NCBI GenBank assembly: GCA_947456805.1
Contig: CANGTN010000009.1
Span: 1 to 53,494, forward strand
DNA length: 53,494 bases
From: Chitinophagaceae bacterium
GTDB taxonomy: Bacteria; Bacteroidota; Bacteroidia; Chitinophagales; Chitinophagaceae
Direction: 5' to 3'
Shown here: positions 8,425-17,986 of the stretch, piece by piece
How the letters are laid out: each line of letters opens with the position of its first letter
Numbering within the stretch: the first letter of the stretch is position 1
The notes under the pieces: model-generated
What the model was told of the DNA's origin: nothing
Database searches by the model: none
The model's input: only the letters and a program-made list of their open reading frames with translations
Position numbers and translations under genes: made by a program

Positions 8425-9105
8425 ATGCATATTCACATTATTTCTGTTGCTCCCGAATTATTGGATAGTCCTTTTGCACATAGTATTATGAAACGAGCAA
8501 AAGAAAAAGGCTTGTTGCATATTCATACGCATAATTTAAGAGATTGGGCAATTAATAAACATGGTCAGATTGATGACTACCAATATGGCGGTGGAGCAGG
8601 AATGGTTATTATGTGCGAGCCTTTGGTAAATGCAATTGAAGCATTACAAAAAGACCATCAATTTGATGAAATTATTTACATGACACCTGATGGTGATACA
8701 TTCAATCAACAAGCAGCAAATCAACTTTCTTTAAAGGGAAATATTTTGATTATTTGTGGACATTACAAAGGCATTGATCAACGCATCAGAGATCATTATA
8801 TTACCAAAGAAATTTCTATCGGTGATTATGTACTAAGTGGCGGAGAATTAGCAGCAGCAGTAGTTGTAGATGCAATAGGCAGATTACTTCCGGGTGTATT
8901 GAACGATGAAACTTCTGCATTAACAGATTCTTTTCAGGACAATTTATTAGCACCACCCGTATACACAAGACCTGCAGATTTTAAAGGATGGCAAGTGCCT
9001 GAAATTTTATTACAGGGCGATCCTAAAAAAGTAGCAGACTGGCGATTTGAACAATCTTTTGAAAGAACAAAAACCAGAAGACCCGACTTACTCGGAGATA
9101 TTTAA
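8425..9105 (+). CDS. trmD: tRNA (guanine-37-N1)-methyltransferase TrmD
   Basis: This 226-residue SPOUT methyltransferase uses S-adenosylmethionine to methylate G37 next to the anticodon, which prevents frameshifting. The trefoil-knot motifs are clear: [14 protein letters not shown] (near 55), [10 protein letters not shown] (near 113) and [14 protein letters not shown] (near 133), followed by the C-terminal tRNA-binding part with [18 protein letters not shown]. Length is typical. In many bacteria trmD sits with rpsP and rplS; here it follows an S4-domain gene instead. The protein is complete with no odd residues. Confidence 0.97.
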   Translation: MHIHIISVAPELLDSPFAHSIMKRAKEKGLLHIHTHNLRDWAINKHGQIDDYQYGGGAGMVIMCEPLVNAIEALQKDHQFDEIIYMTPDGDTFNQQAANQLSLKGNILIICGHYKGIDQRIRDHYITKEISIGDYVLSGGELAAAVVVDAIGRLLPGVLNDETSALTDSFQDNLLAPPVYTRPADFKGWQVPEILLQGDPKKVADWRFEQSFERTKTRRPDLLGDI

Positions 9106-9163
9106 TTACTGATTCCAATACCGTTCAACATTTTCTAATATTTGAACTATTTTCATAGAAATT

Positions 9164-11380
9164 ATGCGTATATCATTTGCATTCCTATTAGTTTTCATGG
9201 CAATAGTAGTCCGTTCTCAAGTACGAAATGGAGAAAGTTTCCAAAAGGATTATCAAATTCATATAAGCAAAACGAAAGAACCAGTAAAAATTGATGGTGA
9301 ATTAAATGAATTGATATGGCAAACTTCGCAAATGGTCAGTTCTTTTTGGCAAAAATACCCTGACGATAAAAATAAATCCACTCAAAAAACAGAAGTAAGA
9401 ACTGCCTATGATGATAAATTTATTTATTTTGCTTACACAGCTTACGATTCGGGTAAACAGTTTATACAAAGCTTAAGGAGAGACAATGGGCATGATGGCA
9501 ATGATTGTGTTGCAGTAATACTAGATCCGATTAATTCCAGAAACAATGGTTTCTTTTTTGTTGTAAATGCTTTCAATGCACAAAGCGAAGATCAATTGGT
9601 AAGTTCAGATGATGAACCAAGTTTTAGTTGGGATCAAACCTGGTTTTCTGCAACTAAACGATATAAAGACAAATGGACTGCAGAAATTGCTATTCCATTT
9701 AAATCCATTCGATATCAATCAGACAAAAAAATTTGGGGAATTAATTTTTTAAGAGTTGATACCAAATCGAATGAATATGATGTATGGACCAACTTGCCAG
9801 TAAACTTCAATTCTTATGATTTAGGTTATACTGGTTCATTAATTTGGGATGAATCTCCTCCAAAACCAGGTATCAATGGCGTTTTAGTTCCATTTGTTAC
9901 ATCGCAAGTAGACCAAGACAACGTTAATAAAGATCCTTTAAAGTTAACTGCTAATGCGGGTTTTGATGCAAAATTTGGGCTTACCCCTTCGCTTAATTTA
10001 GACCTTACAGTTAATCCGGATTTTTCTCAAATTGAAGTAGATCAACAGGTAACCAACCTCTCTCGTTTCAATATTTTCTTTCCAGAAAGAAGAACTTTCT
10101 TTTTGGAAAATGCTGATTTATTTGCAGGTTTTGGAATAGAGCCAATACGACCTTTTTATTCTAGAAGAATTGGATTAGACCCTAATGGAAACAGAATTCC
10201 CATTTTGTTTGGCGCTAGAATTACAGGGAATCTGGCAAAGAAAACACGTATCGGATTAATGAATATGCAAACAGGACGAAAAGATGATTTTGCTCCGGAA
10301 AATAATACTGCCATTTCAATTGATCAAAGAATTCTAAAAAGATCAGTTTTGAAAGGATATTTTTTGAATAAGCAGAGTTTTATGACTGAAATAGAAAAGA
10401 AGAACAACCCTTTGAATGAATTTGGCAGAAATACAGGTTTAGAATTCAATTATTCTGATTTAGCGGGCAAATGGAGTGGTTGGGCTACCTATCACCATTC
10501 CTTTAAACCTGTAATTCATAACGAAAATGATTATTACAGTACAGGAATTAGCTACAATGCAAGAAAATTTGGTTTTACACAAGACTTCACCAAGTTAGGA
10601 ACCAATTATTTTGCAGACATGGGTTTTATTGAGCGCATCGAAAATTATGATGCTTCAAGAGATACTGTAATTCGACTTGGTTTTAAACATTCCTATACAC
10701 AATTGAAATACCGAATCATTCCTACAAAAGGAAAAGTAGTTGGCTTTAATTATCAAGCAGAAAATTATATTGTTTTCAATCCTGACAACAGTTTTAATGA
10801 AAGAAATTCAAGCCTTTCATTTAATACACAATTTCGTTCAACAGAAAATTTGAATGTTATTATTCGAAATAATGAAGTTCAATTACAATTCCCAATATCT
10901 TTTACAGGTCGTACTCCATTGCCAATTGGTAATTATTTATATTCCGATGCAAATATTAGTTATCGTTCAGATTTTAGAAAAAATATTGGCTTTACATTGA
11001 ATGGCGGTTATGGTCAATTTTACAATGGTCTAAGATCAAGCGTTATAGCAGGGATTTTTATAAGAAACTTACCACACATAAACTTAAATTTCAATGTGCA
11101 ATACAACAAAATCCATTTTCCTGAGCCTTATGGATCGGCAGAGTTATTCTTAATAACCCAACGAACAGAAATCAATTTTACCACCAATCTTTTTTGGACT
11201 ACTTTCTTTCAATTTAATACCCAAAGAAATAATTTTAATATCAATAGTAGATTGCAATATCGATTTAAACCAATGAGCGATTTATTTGTGGTTTATAGCG
11301 ATAACTATTTTTCTGCCCCATTTTTTAAAAATAAAAACAGGGCACTGATACTTAAACTAAACTACTGGTTAAATCTTTAA
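9164..11380 (+). CDS. DUF5916 outer-membrane protein with CBM9-like N-terminus
   Basis: The 738-residue protein begins with a signal peptide (ISFAFLLVFMAIVVRSQ). Residues about 35-230 form a family 9 carbohydrate-binding-like domain (KIDGELNELIWQTS, FIYFAYTAYDSG, WTAEIAIPFKSIRY). The rest is a DUF5916 beta-barrel with many alternating aromatic strands, the FFPERRTFFLEN motif near 305 and a terminal aromatic strand ending LKLNYWLNL. DUF5916 proteins are common in Bacteroidota and have no proven function; outer-membrane location is inferred from the signal peptide and barrel pattern. It stands alone, convergent with the Asp-box protein gene. Confidence 0.88.
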   Translation: MRISFAFLLVFMAIVVRSQVRNGESFQKDYQIHISKTKEPVKIDGELNELIWQTSQMVSSFWQKYPDDKNKSTQKTEVRTAYDDKFIYFAYTAYDSGKQFIQSLRRDNGHDGNDCVAVILDPINSRNNGFFFVVNAFNAQSEDQLVSSDDEPSFSWDQTWFSATKRYKDKWTAEIAIPFKSIRYQSDKKIWGINFLRVDTKSNEYDVWTNLPVNFNSYDLGYTGSLIWDESPPKPGINGVLVPFVTSQVDQDNVNKDPLKLTANAGFDAKFGLTPSLNLDLTVNPDFSQIEVDQQVTNLSRFNIFFPERRTFFLENADLFAGFGIEPIRPFYSRRIGLDPNGNRIPILFGARITGNLAKKTRIGLMNMQTGRKDDFAPENNTAISIDQRILKRSVLKGYFLNKQSFMTEIEKKNNPLNEFGRNTGLEFNYSDLAGKWSGWATYHHSFKPVIHNENDYYSTGISYNARKFGFTQDFTKLGTNYFADMGFIERIENYDASRDTVIRLGFKHSYTQLKYRIIPTKGKVVGFNYQAENYIVFNPDNSFNERNSSLSFNTQFRSTENLNVIIRNNEVQLQFPISFTGRTPLPIGNYLYSDANISYRSDFRKNIGFTLNGGYGQFYNGLRSSVIAGIFIRNLPHINLNFNVQYNKIHFPEPYGSAELFLITQRTEINFTTNLFWTTFFQFNTQRNNFNINSRLQYRFKPMSDLFVVYSDNYFSAPFFKNKNRALILKLNYWLNL

Positions 11381-11398
11381 ACATTCATTAAGCAACAA

Positions 11399-11431
11399 TG
11401 GGTCAATATGAAACAATTCCATATCAACCCA
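11399..11431 (-). terminator. Hairpin between two convergent genes, without a T run
   Basis: On the minus strand TGGGTTGATATG and CATATTGACCCA form a 12-bp stem with two adjacent G-T wobbles around a 9-base loop. The plus strand has two mismatches at the same place. It lies 22 bases after the stop of the Asp-box gene. No T tract follows, so it may mark or protect a 3' end rather than terminate by itself. Confidence 0.35.
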
Positions 11432-11452
11432 GTCTTTAAATTGATCTAAAAT

Positions 11453-14400
11453 TTATTTTATTCCAATTACCGGCACTTGTTTTTCATGAATTAATTTATT
11501 CAAAGTTTGTAGTTGATTTTGCATGATTTCATTCAATTTATTTAAATGAACATCAGCTTGTGCTGATAAATCTGCAAATGCTTCTTTGGCTTGCTTTGCC
11601 ACAGGACAATAGCCACTGTTTACATAATCGTACAAGCCACTTATTTTGTCGTTTAAACGAATTGGATAATTCAAAACATCTTGACCGCTTTTGGCTTTTG
11701 TTTGATACAATGCTTCTTCAATAGATGTAAGTTTTATTTTAATGCTATCCGAAAGTTGCATGATTTCTTTGTTGTTCAAAGTATCTATTTTGCTGGTAAA
11801 TTCATTCAATTGATTTCTAATGCTGCGAATATTTTTGATACTCTTTTGAATGTTGCCAAACTTATCTCTGATCTGCAACAGAAATGCAACTTGTTCATCA
11901 TATTCAGTTTCTGTCATAGTATAATTCGGATCTGCTTTAATGTTAAATACAATATCAACAGAATCTTTATCTAGCTTGATTCTTGCGGTATATTTTCCTG
12001 GTGAGGCTTTAGGTCCGCCTACATTTCCATTCCATAAAATCAAGCCATCTAATTTTTCTGCCGGTGTATATTTCATATCCCAAACAAATTGATTCATTCC
12101 TTTTGAAATTTTGAATTTGTTGGATTCTTCTTTTGCATCATTTGAAAAAGTATTGATTACTTTATTTTGTTTGTCAAATATGGTAATTGCTACTTTAGTA
12201 CTATCGTTTATTTCTTTTAACCAGTAATTGAATATAGATCCATTTGGAGGATTGAACCCAACATTTTTTACATTTAAATTTTGTATGCCTTCCATTCTGT
12301 AGGCATCATTTACATTAAATACATGAAACCCTTTCTGAGCAATGCTTTCAGCTTTTTGTTGTACAACACTTAAGTCATCTAACACCCAAAAACTTCTGCC
12401 TTGTGTTGCAACGATTAAATCATTTTCTTTTATTGTTAAATCAGTAATTGGAACTATTGGCATATTTAATTGAAAAGGTTTCCAGTTGTTGCCATCATCA
12501 TAACTGATGTACATTCCATATTCTGTTCCTGCATACAACAAACCTTTTCTTTTTTTGTCTGCACGAATACATCTTGCAAAATGATTTGAAGGAATATTAT
12601 TTGTAATCATTTGCCAGTTTTTTCCGTAGTCATTTGTTTTGTAGATGTAAGGTGTAAAATCATCCATTTTATATTTTGTACCAACAATATAAATTTCACC
12701 ATTGTTGAAAGGGCTTGTTTCAATGCAATTCCACATCATTAATTTAGGGGCATTGGGAGGTGTAACATTTGTCCAGTTTTTTCCGCCGTCTTTACTTATA
12801 TGAACCAAGCCGTCATCGCTTCCGGTCCATAAAATATCTTTTTCAGTTACACTTTCCGCAGCCGTAAAAATGGTGCAATAATATTCCACACTTGTATTGT
12901 CTTTTGTAATAATTCCACCGCTGCTTTGTTGTTTTGATTTGTCATTCGTTGTCAAATCTCCGCTCAATGCTTTCCAACTTTGACCTTCATTTTCTGTTGC
13001 AAAAAGTACATTGCCCGCGGCGTATAATTTTTTAGGATTGTGTGGTGAAAAGAAGATTGGGAAGTTCCATTGAAAACGATATTTTGCAGCAATAGCACCA
13101 TCTCCAAGCGTATTATCGGGCCAAACACTAATTGCTCTGTTTTCACCGGTTTTGTGATTGTATCTTGATAAATAACCTAAATAATTTCCTCCATAAACAA
13201 TATCACTATTTATCGGGTCGGGAACAACATAACCACTTTCTGCACCGGCTGTTGGCTCCCAATCCTGCTCTGTAATTGCAGCACCATAAGTCCTGCTTTT
13301 AATCCGCAATGTGCTGTTGTCTTGTTGTGCACCAAGAATTCTGTAAGGAAAAGAATTGTCTGTAGTCACTCTGTAAATTTGAGTAGTTGGTTGGTTCATA
13401 TAGGTACTCCAATTTGCACCACGGTCAAAACTGATTTGTGCACCGCCATCATCTCCAACAATCATTCTGTTGCTATTCTTTGGATCAATCCATAAATCAT
13501 GGTGATCGCCATGAGGCGTATTAATTGATTGAAAAGTCTTTCCACCATCTTCACTTCTGTACAAACCAACATTCAAAGCATATACCACATTTTCATTTTT
13601 TGGGTCACAGAAAATTTTAGAAAAGTACCAGCTTCGTTGACAAATATTGGCATTGTCTGTTTGTTTGTTCCAGGTTTCGCCGCCATCATCACTTCTGTAT
13701 AAACCTTTGCTTTTACATTCGATGATTGCATAAATTTTTTCGGGATTGGTTGCACTTACTGTAACGCCAATAATACCAATTGTTTCCTTGCTTGGTAAAC
13801 CTTTTTTGCTCATCAAATTAGTCCAGGTTTCACCACCATCTGTACTTTTCCATAATGCACTTCCTTCCCCTCCGCTTTCTAAACTATATGGAGTTCTTAT
13901 GACTCTCCAAGTTGTTGCATACAATGTTTGAGGGTTTTCGGGTTGCATTACCAAATCAATAGCTCCGGCTTGATTGTTGGCAAATAAAACTTTCTTCCAG
14001 GTTACGCCGCCATCTATGGTTTTGTAAACACCTCTTTCATCGCTGGTGCCAAATAAATGTCCTGCTACAGCCGCCCAAACAATATCCGGATTTTTTGGAT
14101 GAATTACAATCTTAACAATGTGTCTGGTATCTTTTAAGCCAATGTTTATCCATGTTCTGCCGCCATTACTACTTTTCCATATGCCATTCAATCCTTCACT
14201 TACATTACCTCTCATGGTGTTTTCACCTTCACCTACATACATGATATTTTCATCACTTGGTGCAATTGCAACAGCGCCGATACTTCCGCCAAAAAATTTA
14301 TCTGAAATATTTTTCCAGTTACTGCCACCATCATTTGTTTTCCAAACGCCGCCACCTGTTGCGCCAAAATAAAAAGTATTTTCATTTTTATAACTACCTG

Positions 14401-14581
14401 CTACAGCAGCACTCCTGCCTCCACGAAAAGGTCCAATCAGTCTATATTTTGTAGTAGAAAAATAGGTAGAGTCAATGTTGCCAAAACCGGTATTAACAAT
14501 ATTTACAGCCTTACCTTTTTGTTTTTGCGCATAAGCACCTGTTGCACAAATCGAAATTAAAATAAAAAGAATGTTTTTCAT
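11453..14581 (-). CDS. Secreted Asp-box (sortilin/VPS10-like) beta-propeller protein
   Basis: The 1042-residue protein starts with a signal peptide (MKNILFILISICATGAYAQ). From about residue 40 to 745 it has around eleven Asp-box/BNR motifs of the S-x-D-x-G-x-x-W type (for example KTNDGGSNW, KSSNGGRTW, KTIDGGVTW, KSTDGGETW, RSDDGGETW, SKDGGKNW). They mark the two-propeller fold of the VPS10/sortilin-like glycosyl-hydrolase-related proteins. The final 250 residues include a FlgD/FN3-like segment (KFKISKGMNQFVWDMKY) and a helical, coiled-coil-like tail. Bacteroidota carry many such proteins, often annotated as glycosyl hydrolases, but no catalytic residues can be assigned. No T9SS tail is seen, so the protein is probably periplasmic or attached in another way. 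Confidence 0.88.
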   Translation of the reverse strand: MKNILFILISICATGAYAQKQKGKAVNIVNTGFGNIDSTYFSTTKYRLIGPFRGGRSAAVAGSYKNENTFYFGATGGGVWKTNDGGSNWKNISDKFFGGSIGAVAIAPSDENIMYVGEGENTMRGNVSEGLNGIWKSSNGGRTWINIGLKDTRHIVKIVIHPKNPDIVWAAVAGHLFGTSDERGVYKTIDGGVTWKKVLFANNQAGAIDLVMQPENPQTLYATTWRVIRTPYSLESGGEGSALWKSTDGGETWTNLMSKKGLPSKETIGIIGVTVSATNPEKIYAIIECKSKGLYRSDDGGETWNKQTDNANICQRSWYFSKIFCDPKNENVVYALNVGLYRSEDGGKTFQSINTPHGDHHDLWIDPKNSNRMIVGDDGGAQISFDRGANWSTYMNQPTTQIYRVTTDNSFPYRILGAQQDNSTLRIKSRTYGAAITEQDWEPTAGAESGYVVPDPINSDIVYGGNYLGYLSRYNHKTGENRAISVWPDNTLGDGAIAAKYRFQWNFPIFFSPHNPKKLYAAGNVLFATENEGQSWKALSGDLTTNDKSKQQSSGGIITKDNTSVEYYCTIFTAAESVTEKDILWTGSDDGLVHISKDGGKNWTNVTPPNAPKLMMWNCIETSPFNNGEIYIVGTKYKMDDFTPYIYKTNDYGKNWQMITNNIPSNHFARCIRADKKRKGLLYAGTEYGMYISYDDGNNWKPFQLNMPIVPITDLTIKENDLIVATQGRSFWVLDDLSVVQQKAESIAQKGFHVFNVNDAYRMEGIQNLNVKNVGFNPPNGSIFNYWLKEINDSTKVAITIFDKQNKVINTFSNDAKEESNKFKISKGMNQFVWDMKYTPAEKLDGLILWNGNVGGPKASPGKYTARIKLDKDSVDIVFNIKADPNYTMTETEYDEQVAFLLQIRDKFGNIQKSIKNIRSIRNQLNEFTSKIDTLNNKEIMQLSDSIKIKLTSIEEALYQTKAKSGQDVLNYPIRLNDKISGLYDYVNSGYCPVAKQAKEAFADLSAQADVHLNKLNEIMQNQLQTLNKLIHEKQVPVIGIK

Positions 14582-14699
14582 GAAATGGATATTAAAAAAA
14601 ATATAATATTAGAAAATAAAAATAAAATTCATAACTGAGCTGTAAAGTTTATTCATTTATAGCAACTATTAAAAAATTATTTAGCGATTCATACATCCT

Positions 14700-15275
14700 T
14701 CAGCTATTGTTTCTAATAACTTCACTTATTTCGTTCAATTCATTCATTAAAAGTAGTTCGATATTTTCCCAATTATCCAATGAAATTCTTTTTGCTATTT
14801 TAAAAAACTTTAAGTTTTCAATTGCTGTATTTGTGCAAACGGACAATGCTTGGTAATTATCTGTTTCAAAATCATTTCGCCATTCGTTATCATTGATACA
14901 GATGCTCCAGTGTTTTGTAAAACCTTGTGTGATTTTATTATTGAAATATTTCCCTTTGAGATGTAATGTAATACTGAAAAAATTTCCCCACCAAAATAAA
15001 GTTCTTACTGCAAATACATCTTTATGATTGAAAAATCTTGGACAATCCAGTATTATCCATGGCAAACCTTCTAAGTTTTCTCCTCTTGAAATTTTTGGTG
15101 AAACAGAAAGTACTTCTTTAGGGATATTGTTATTTATTTCTAACTCTTGTATATACTTATTTGAAAGGGTTCCAAAGAGCTCATACACATGTTGGATGAT
15201 CTTATTTTTTGTTAAAATAAAATGACTATTTTTTGCCAAGTCAATTTCTGCTGCTGAAAGTTTTACATTTGCCAT
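14700..15275 (-). CDS. Conserved hypothetical protein, 191 residues
   Basis: I do not recognise a named family. The protein begins MANVKLSAAEIDLAKNSHFI at ATG 15275; a TTG at 15284 in frame is less likely. It lacks signal peptide and membrane segments and has a compact central block rich in aromatic residues (GLPWIILDCPRFF, TLFWWGNFFSITLHLKG, HWSICINDNEW), which looks like a conserved globular core of beta strands. The C-terminus is helical and acidic. It is divergent from the LptF/G permease gene with only 55 bases between starts, so both may share a control region. Function unknown. Confidence 0.75.
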   Translation of the reverse strand: MANVKLSAAEIDLAKNSHFILTKNKIIQHVYELFGTLSNKYIQELEINNNIPKEVLSVSPKISRGENLEGLPWIILDCPRFFNHKDVFAVRTLFWWGNFFSITLHLKGKYFNNKITQGFTKHWSICINDNEWRNDFETDNYQALSVCTNTAIENLKFFKIAKRISLDNWENIELLLMNELNEISEVIRNNS

Positions 15276-15330
15276 GATAACCAAAATCTATTTACTATTG
15301 TAAAAAATGGATTTGTAAAGAAAAGACAAA

Positions 15331-16761
15331 GTGATAAAAAAACTCGACATACTTATACTACGTTCCTTCATCGGTCCTTTTTTTGCTACGTTTTTTATTT
15401 CGCTCTTTGTTTTAGTGATGCAATTTTTTTGGTTGTATATCGATGACCTTGTGGGAAAAGGTTTGGAATTTATTACAATCATCAAATTAATTGTTTTCTT
15501 TTCAGCCACAGCTGTTCCGCTTGCTTTGCCCTTAGCCATGCTACTTTCATCTATTATGACACTTGGCAATTTGGGTGAAAACTTTGAACTCGTTGCAATT
15601 AAATCTGCAGGTATTTCTTTCTTGAGATTTTTAAAGCCTTTGATATTTTTTGCAGTATTTATTACAGCTATTGCATTTGTATTTGCAAATAATATTATTC
15701 CTGTTGCGCAACTGAAACTAGCAACTTTAAAATATGATATTATTGTTTCTAAACCTGCATTTGATATTAAAGAAGGAACTTTTTATAATCAAATTCAAAA
15801 TTTTACAATTAAGATTGGTAAAAAAGAAAAAGACGACAGCACGATTAGAAATATTATCATTTTTGAAAAAAAATATGGACTACAAGATAACATGATGACT
15901 GCAGATAGCGGCATTATGCGGATTACAGCAGATAAAAAATTCTTAGAATTTATTTTGCGTAATGGATGGCGATATGAAGAGAAAGGGCCACATCAATCCT
16001 TGCAAACAGATTATATTAGGATGGGTTTTAAGGAGTATAAAAAAGTTTTGGATTTAAGTACTTTTAAAATGATACAAACTGCAGATTCAAGTTTTAAGTA
16101 TGATGCAAAAATGCTTACAATTCGTCAATTAAATACTACCCTTGACTCATTAAAAAAAATAAATACTAATTTTTTAGTACGAAGTAACAAAGAGGTAACA
16201 CCTTTAATCCCATTTGCAAAATATGCAGATACTGGGTGGGCAAGAATTAACCAAACTTCATTGAAACAAACTGCTTCATTTGCTAAAATCATTCCTGATT
16301 CTTTAAAAGTTATGGTGTATGACAGAGCAATCAATCAAATCAGCGGAGCTAGGAATTCAGCATCTATAATAGCGGATGATTTTGTGATTAAAATGAGGTC
16401 TTTACGCTATCATGAAATAGAATGGCATAGAAAATTTACATTAAGTGCTGCTTGCTTTGTATTGTTTTTAATAGGTGCACCGCTTGGCTCGATTATTAGA
16501 AAAGGTGGACTAGGCTTGCCTTTGGTGTTTTCAATTGCTTTCTTTGTACTCTTTCATTTACTAAATACGTTTGGTGAAAAATTTGCGAAAGAATACATAA
16601 CCAATTCATTTGTAGGAATGTGGCTCAGTACATTAATTATGATTCCCATCAGTATTTTTTTAATCTATAAGGCAATGAGAGACTCTCAATTATTTAATAA
16701 AGAATTTTACTATCGTATTTTTAGAAATACACGAATACTTTTCAGTAGTTTTAAGAAATAA
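15331..16761 (+). CDS. LptF/LptG family permease
   Basis: The 476-residue protein starts with GTG at 15331 (MIKKLDILILRSFIGPFF). Three N-terminal membrane segments (about residues 14-115) are followed by a large periplasmic beta-jellyroll-like part (about 125-350) and three C-terminal membrane segments with LFLIGAPLGSIIRKGGLG, a signature of the family. LptF and LptG form the membrane part of the LptB2FG ATPase that extracts lipopolysaccharide from the inner membrane toward the LptA bridge. The jellyroll is longer than in E. coli, as is common in Bacteroidota. Which of the two paralogues this is cannot be told. The SOD gene follows after 21 bases. Confidence 0.92.
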   Translation: MIKKLDILILRSFIGPFFATFFISLFVLVMQFFWLYIDDLVGKGLEFITIIKLIVFFSATAVPLALPLAMLLSSIMTLGNLGENFELVAIKSAGISFLRFLKPLIFFAVFITAIAFVFANNIIPVAQLKLATLKYDIIVSKPAFDIKEGTFYNQIQNFTIKIGKKEKDDSTIRNIIIFEKKYGLQDNMMTADSGIMRITADKKFLEFILRNGWRYEEKGPHQSLQTDYIRMGFKEYKKVLDLSTFKMIQTADSSFKYDAKMLTIRQLNTTLDSLKKINTNFLVRSNKEVTPLIPFAKYADTGWARINQTSLKQTASFAKIIPDSLKVMVYDRAINQISGARNSASIIADDFVIKMRSLRYHEIEWHRKFTLSAACFVLFLIGAPLGSIIRKGGLGLPLVFSIAFFVLFHLLNTFGEKFAKEYITNSFVGMWLSTLIMIPISIFLIYKAMRDSQLFNKEFYYRIFRNTRILFSSFKK

Positions 16762-16782
16762 ATAATTCAACAAACAAAATTT

Positions 16783-17529
16783 ATGCGCATTAAAAATAGT
16801 TCTCGTAGAGATTTTATTCTCAATACCGCTAAAGCAACAGTAGCAGCAAGTTTTTCATTTTCAGTAATTCCTGCTTTGTCTAATGAGTTTAGCAAAGGAT
16901 ACAAACCTGAACAATTATTTGCACAACAACCTTTGCCTTACGCATATAAAGATCTAGAACCTGTTATTGATCCACTAACAATGGAAATTCATTATTCCAA
17001 ACATGCAGCGTCTTATTTGAAAAATTTAAATGAAGCTGCTGCAGCTGAATTAAAATCTGTTGGTAAAATTACTTTGGAAGAAATTTTAAAAAATATTTCA
17101 AAGTATTCTACCAAAATGAGGAATAACGCTGGTGGACATTACAACCATGAATTTTTTTGGCAATGTATGTTGCCCAATAATACTTCAAAACCAAGCAGCA
17201 AATTGAGTGAAGCAATTATTAAAACTTTTGGTTCTTATGAAAACTTCAAAACGCAATTTTCTGATGCAGGAAAAAACAGATTTGGAAGCGGGTGGGCTTG
17301 GTTAATAGTTACACCTGATAAGCAATTAAAAATTTATTCAACACCCAATCAAGATAATCCATTAATGGATATTGCTGAGGTGAAAGGCACGCCAGTATTG
17401 GCTTTAGATGTTTGGGAGCATGCTTATTATTTGAAGTATCAAAACAAACGTGCTGATTATATCAACAACTGGTTAGGTATCATTAACTGGAATTTTGTAT
17501 CGCAACAATTTGATAAAGCATTGCTTTAA
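16783..17529 (+). CDS. Fe/Mn superoxide dismutase with Tat signal
   Basis: The 248-residue protein has a twin-arginine export signal at its start (SRRDFILNTAKATVAAS, with RR at residues 8-9). The mature part is a full Fe/Mn superoxide dismutase. Metal ligands are visible in MEIHYSKHAASY, HYNHEFFW and ALDVWEHAYYLKY. It converts superoxide to hydrogen peroxide and oxygen. Export by Tat implies that the metal is loaded in the cytoplasm and that the enzyme works in the periplasm. The residue pattern does not let me choose iron or manganese with certainty. It sits between the LptF/G gene and osmC, 36 bases before the latter. Confidence 0.94.
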   Translation: MRIKNSSRRDFILNTAKATVAASFSFSVIPALSNEFSKGYKPEQLFAQQPLPYAYKDLEPVIDPLTMEIHYSKHAASYLKNLNEAAAAELKSVGKITLEEILKNISKYSTKMRNNAGGHYNHEFFWQCMLPNNTSKPSSKLSEAIIKTFGSYENFKTQFSDAGKNRFGSGWAWLIVTPDKQLKIYSTPNQDNPLMDIAEVKGTPVLALDVWEHAYYLKYQNKRADYINNWLGIINWNFVSQQFDKALL

Positions 17530-17565
17530 TTTTTAGAATCAGAATTTTACAAATCAAATTTTAAC

Positions 17566-17976
17566 ATGAAAACAACTGCAACTTGGGTAAGTGATCTAGC
17601 ATTTGATGTTACAAGCGACAATAATCATACGATTCGTTTGGATACTACCAAAGAAGGTGGAAGCATTGATAGTGGAATGAGCCCTAAACAAGTTATGTTA
17701 GGTGCATTGTGTACTTGTAGTGGGATTGATGTACTGAGTATTATTGATAAAATGAGGGTGACTTATTCTAAGTTACACATTACTGCATCGGCTGAACAAA
17801 CGACCGATCATCCTAAAGTTTTCAAATCTATTGAAATGCTTTACAGCATTGACGCAACAGCCGAAGATGCTGAGAAAGTTGAAAAAGCAATACATCTTTC
17901 TCATGACAAATATTGCGGAATTAGTGCAATGCTGAAGAAACATTGCGATATTACTTTTAAGATTGAACTGATTTAA
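17566..17976 (+). CDS. OsmC family protein
   Basis: The 136-residue protein fits the OsmC/Ohr fold. It shows the central GMSPKQVMLGALCTCSGIDV block with a conserved cysteine (third residue of CTCSG) and the second cysteine in SHDKYCGISAMLKK. The two cysteines would form the peroxide-reacting pair of thiol peroxidases of this family. Placement directly after an exported SOD suggests that both act in oxidative defence, although many OsmC proteins have other or unknown substrates. It is cytoplasmic by lack of a signal. The CDF gene follows after 10 bases. Confidence 0.9.
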   Translation: MKTTATWVSDLAFDVTSDNNHTIRLDTTKEGGSIDSGMSPKQVMLGALCTCSGIDVLSIIDKMRVTYSKLHITASAEQTTDHPKVFKSIEMLYSIDATAEDAEKVEKAIHLSHDKYCGISAMLKKHCDITFKIELI

Positions 17977-17986
17977 ATTTTCTGTA

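Noticed and set aside
15288-15569. Minus-strand frame between the hypothetical gene and the LptF/G permease
   Set aside because: It overlaps the N-terminus of the permease in antisense and has no recognisable domain.
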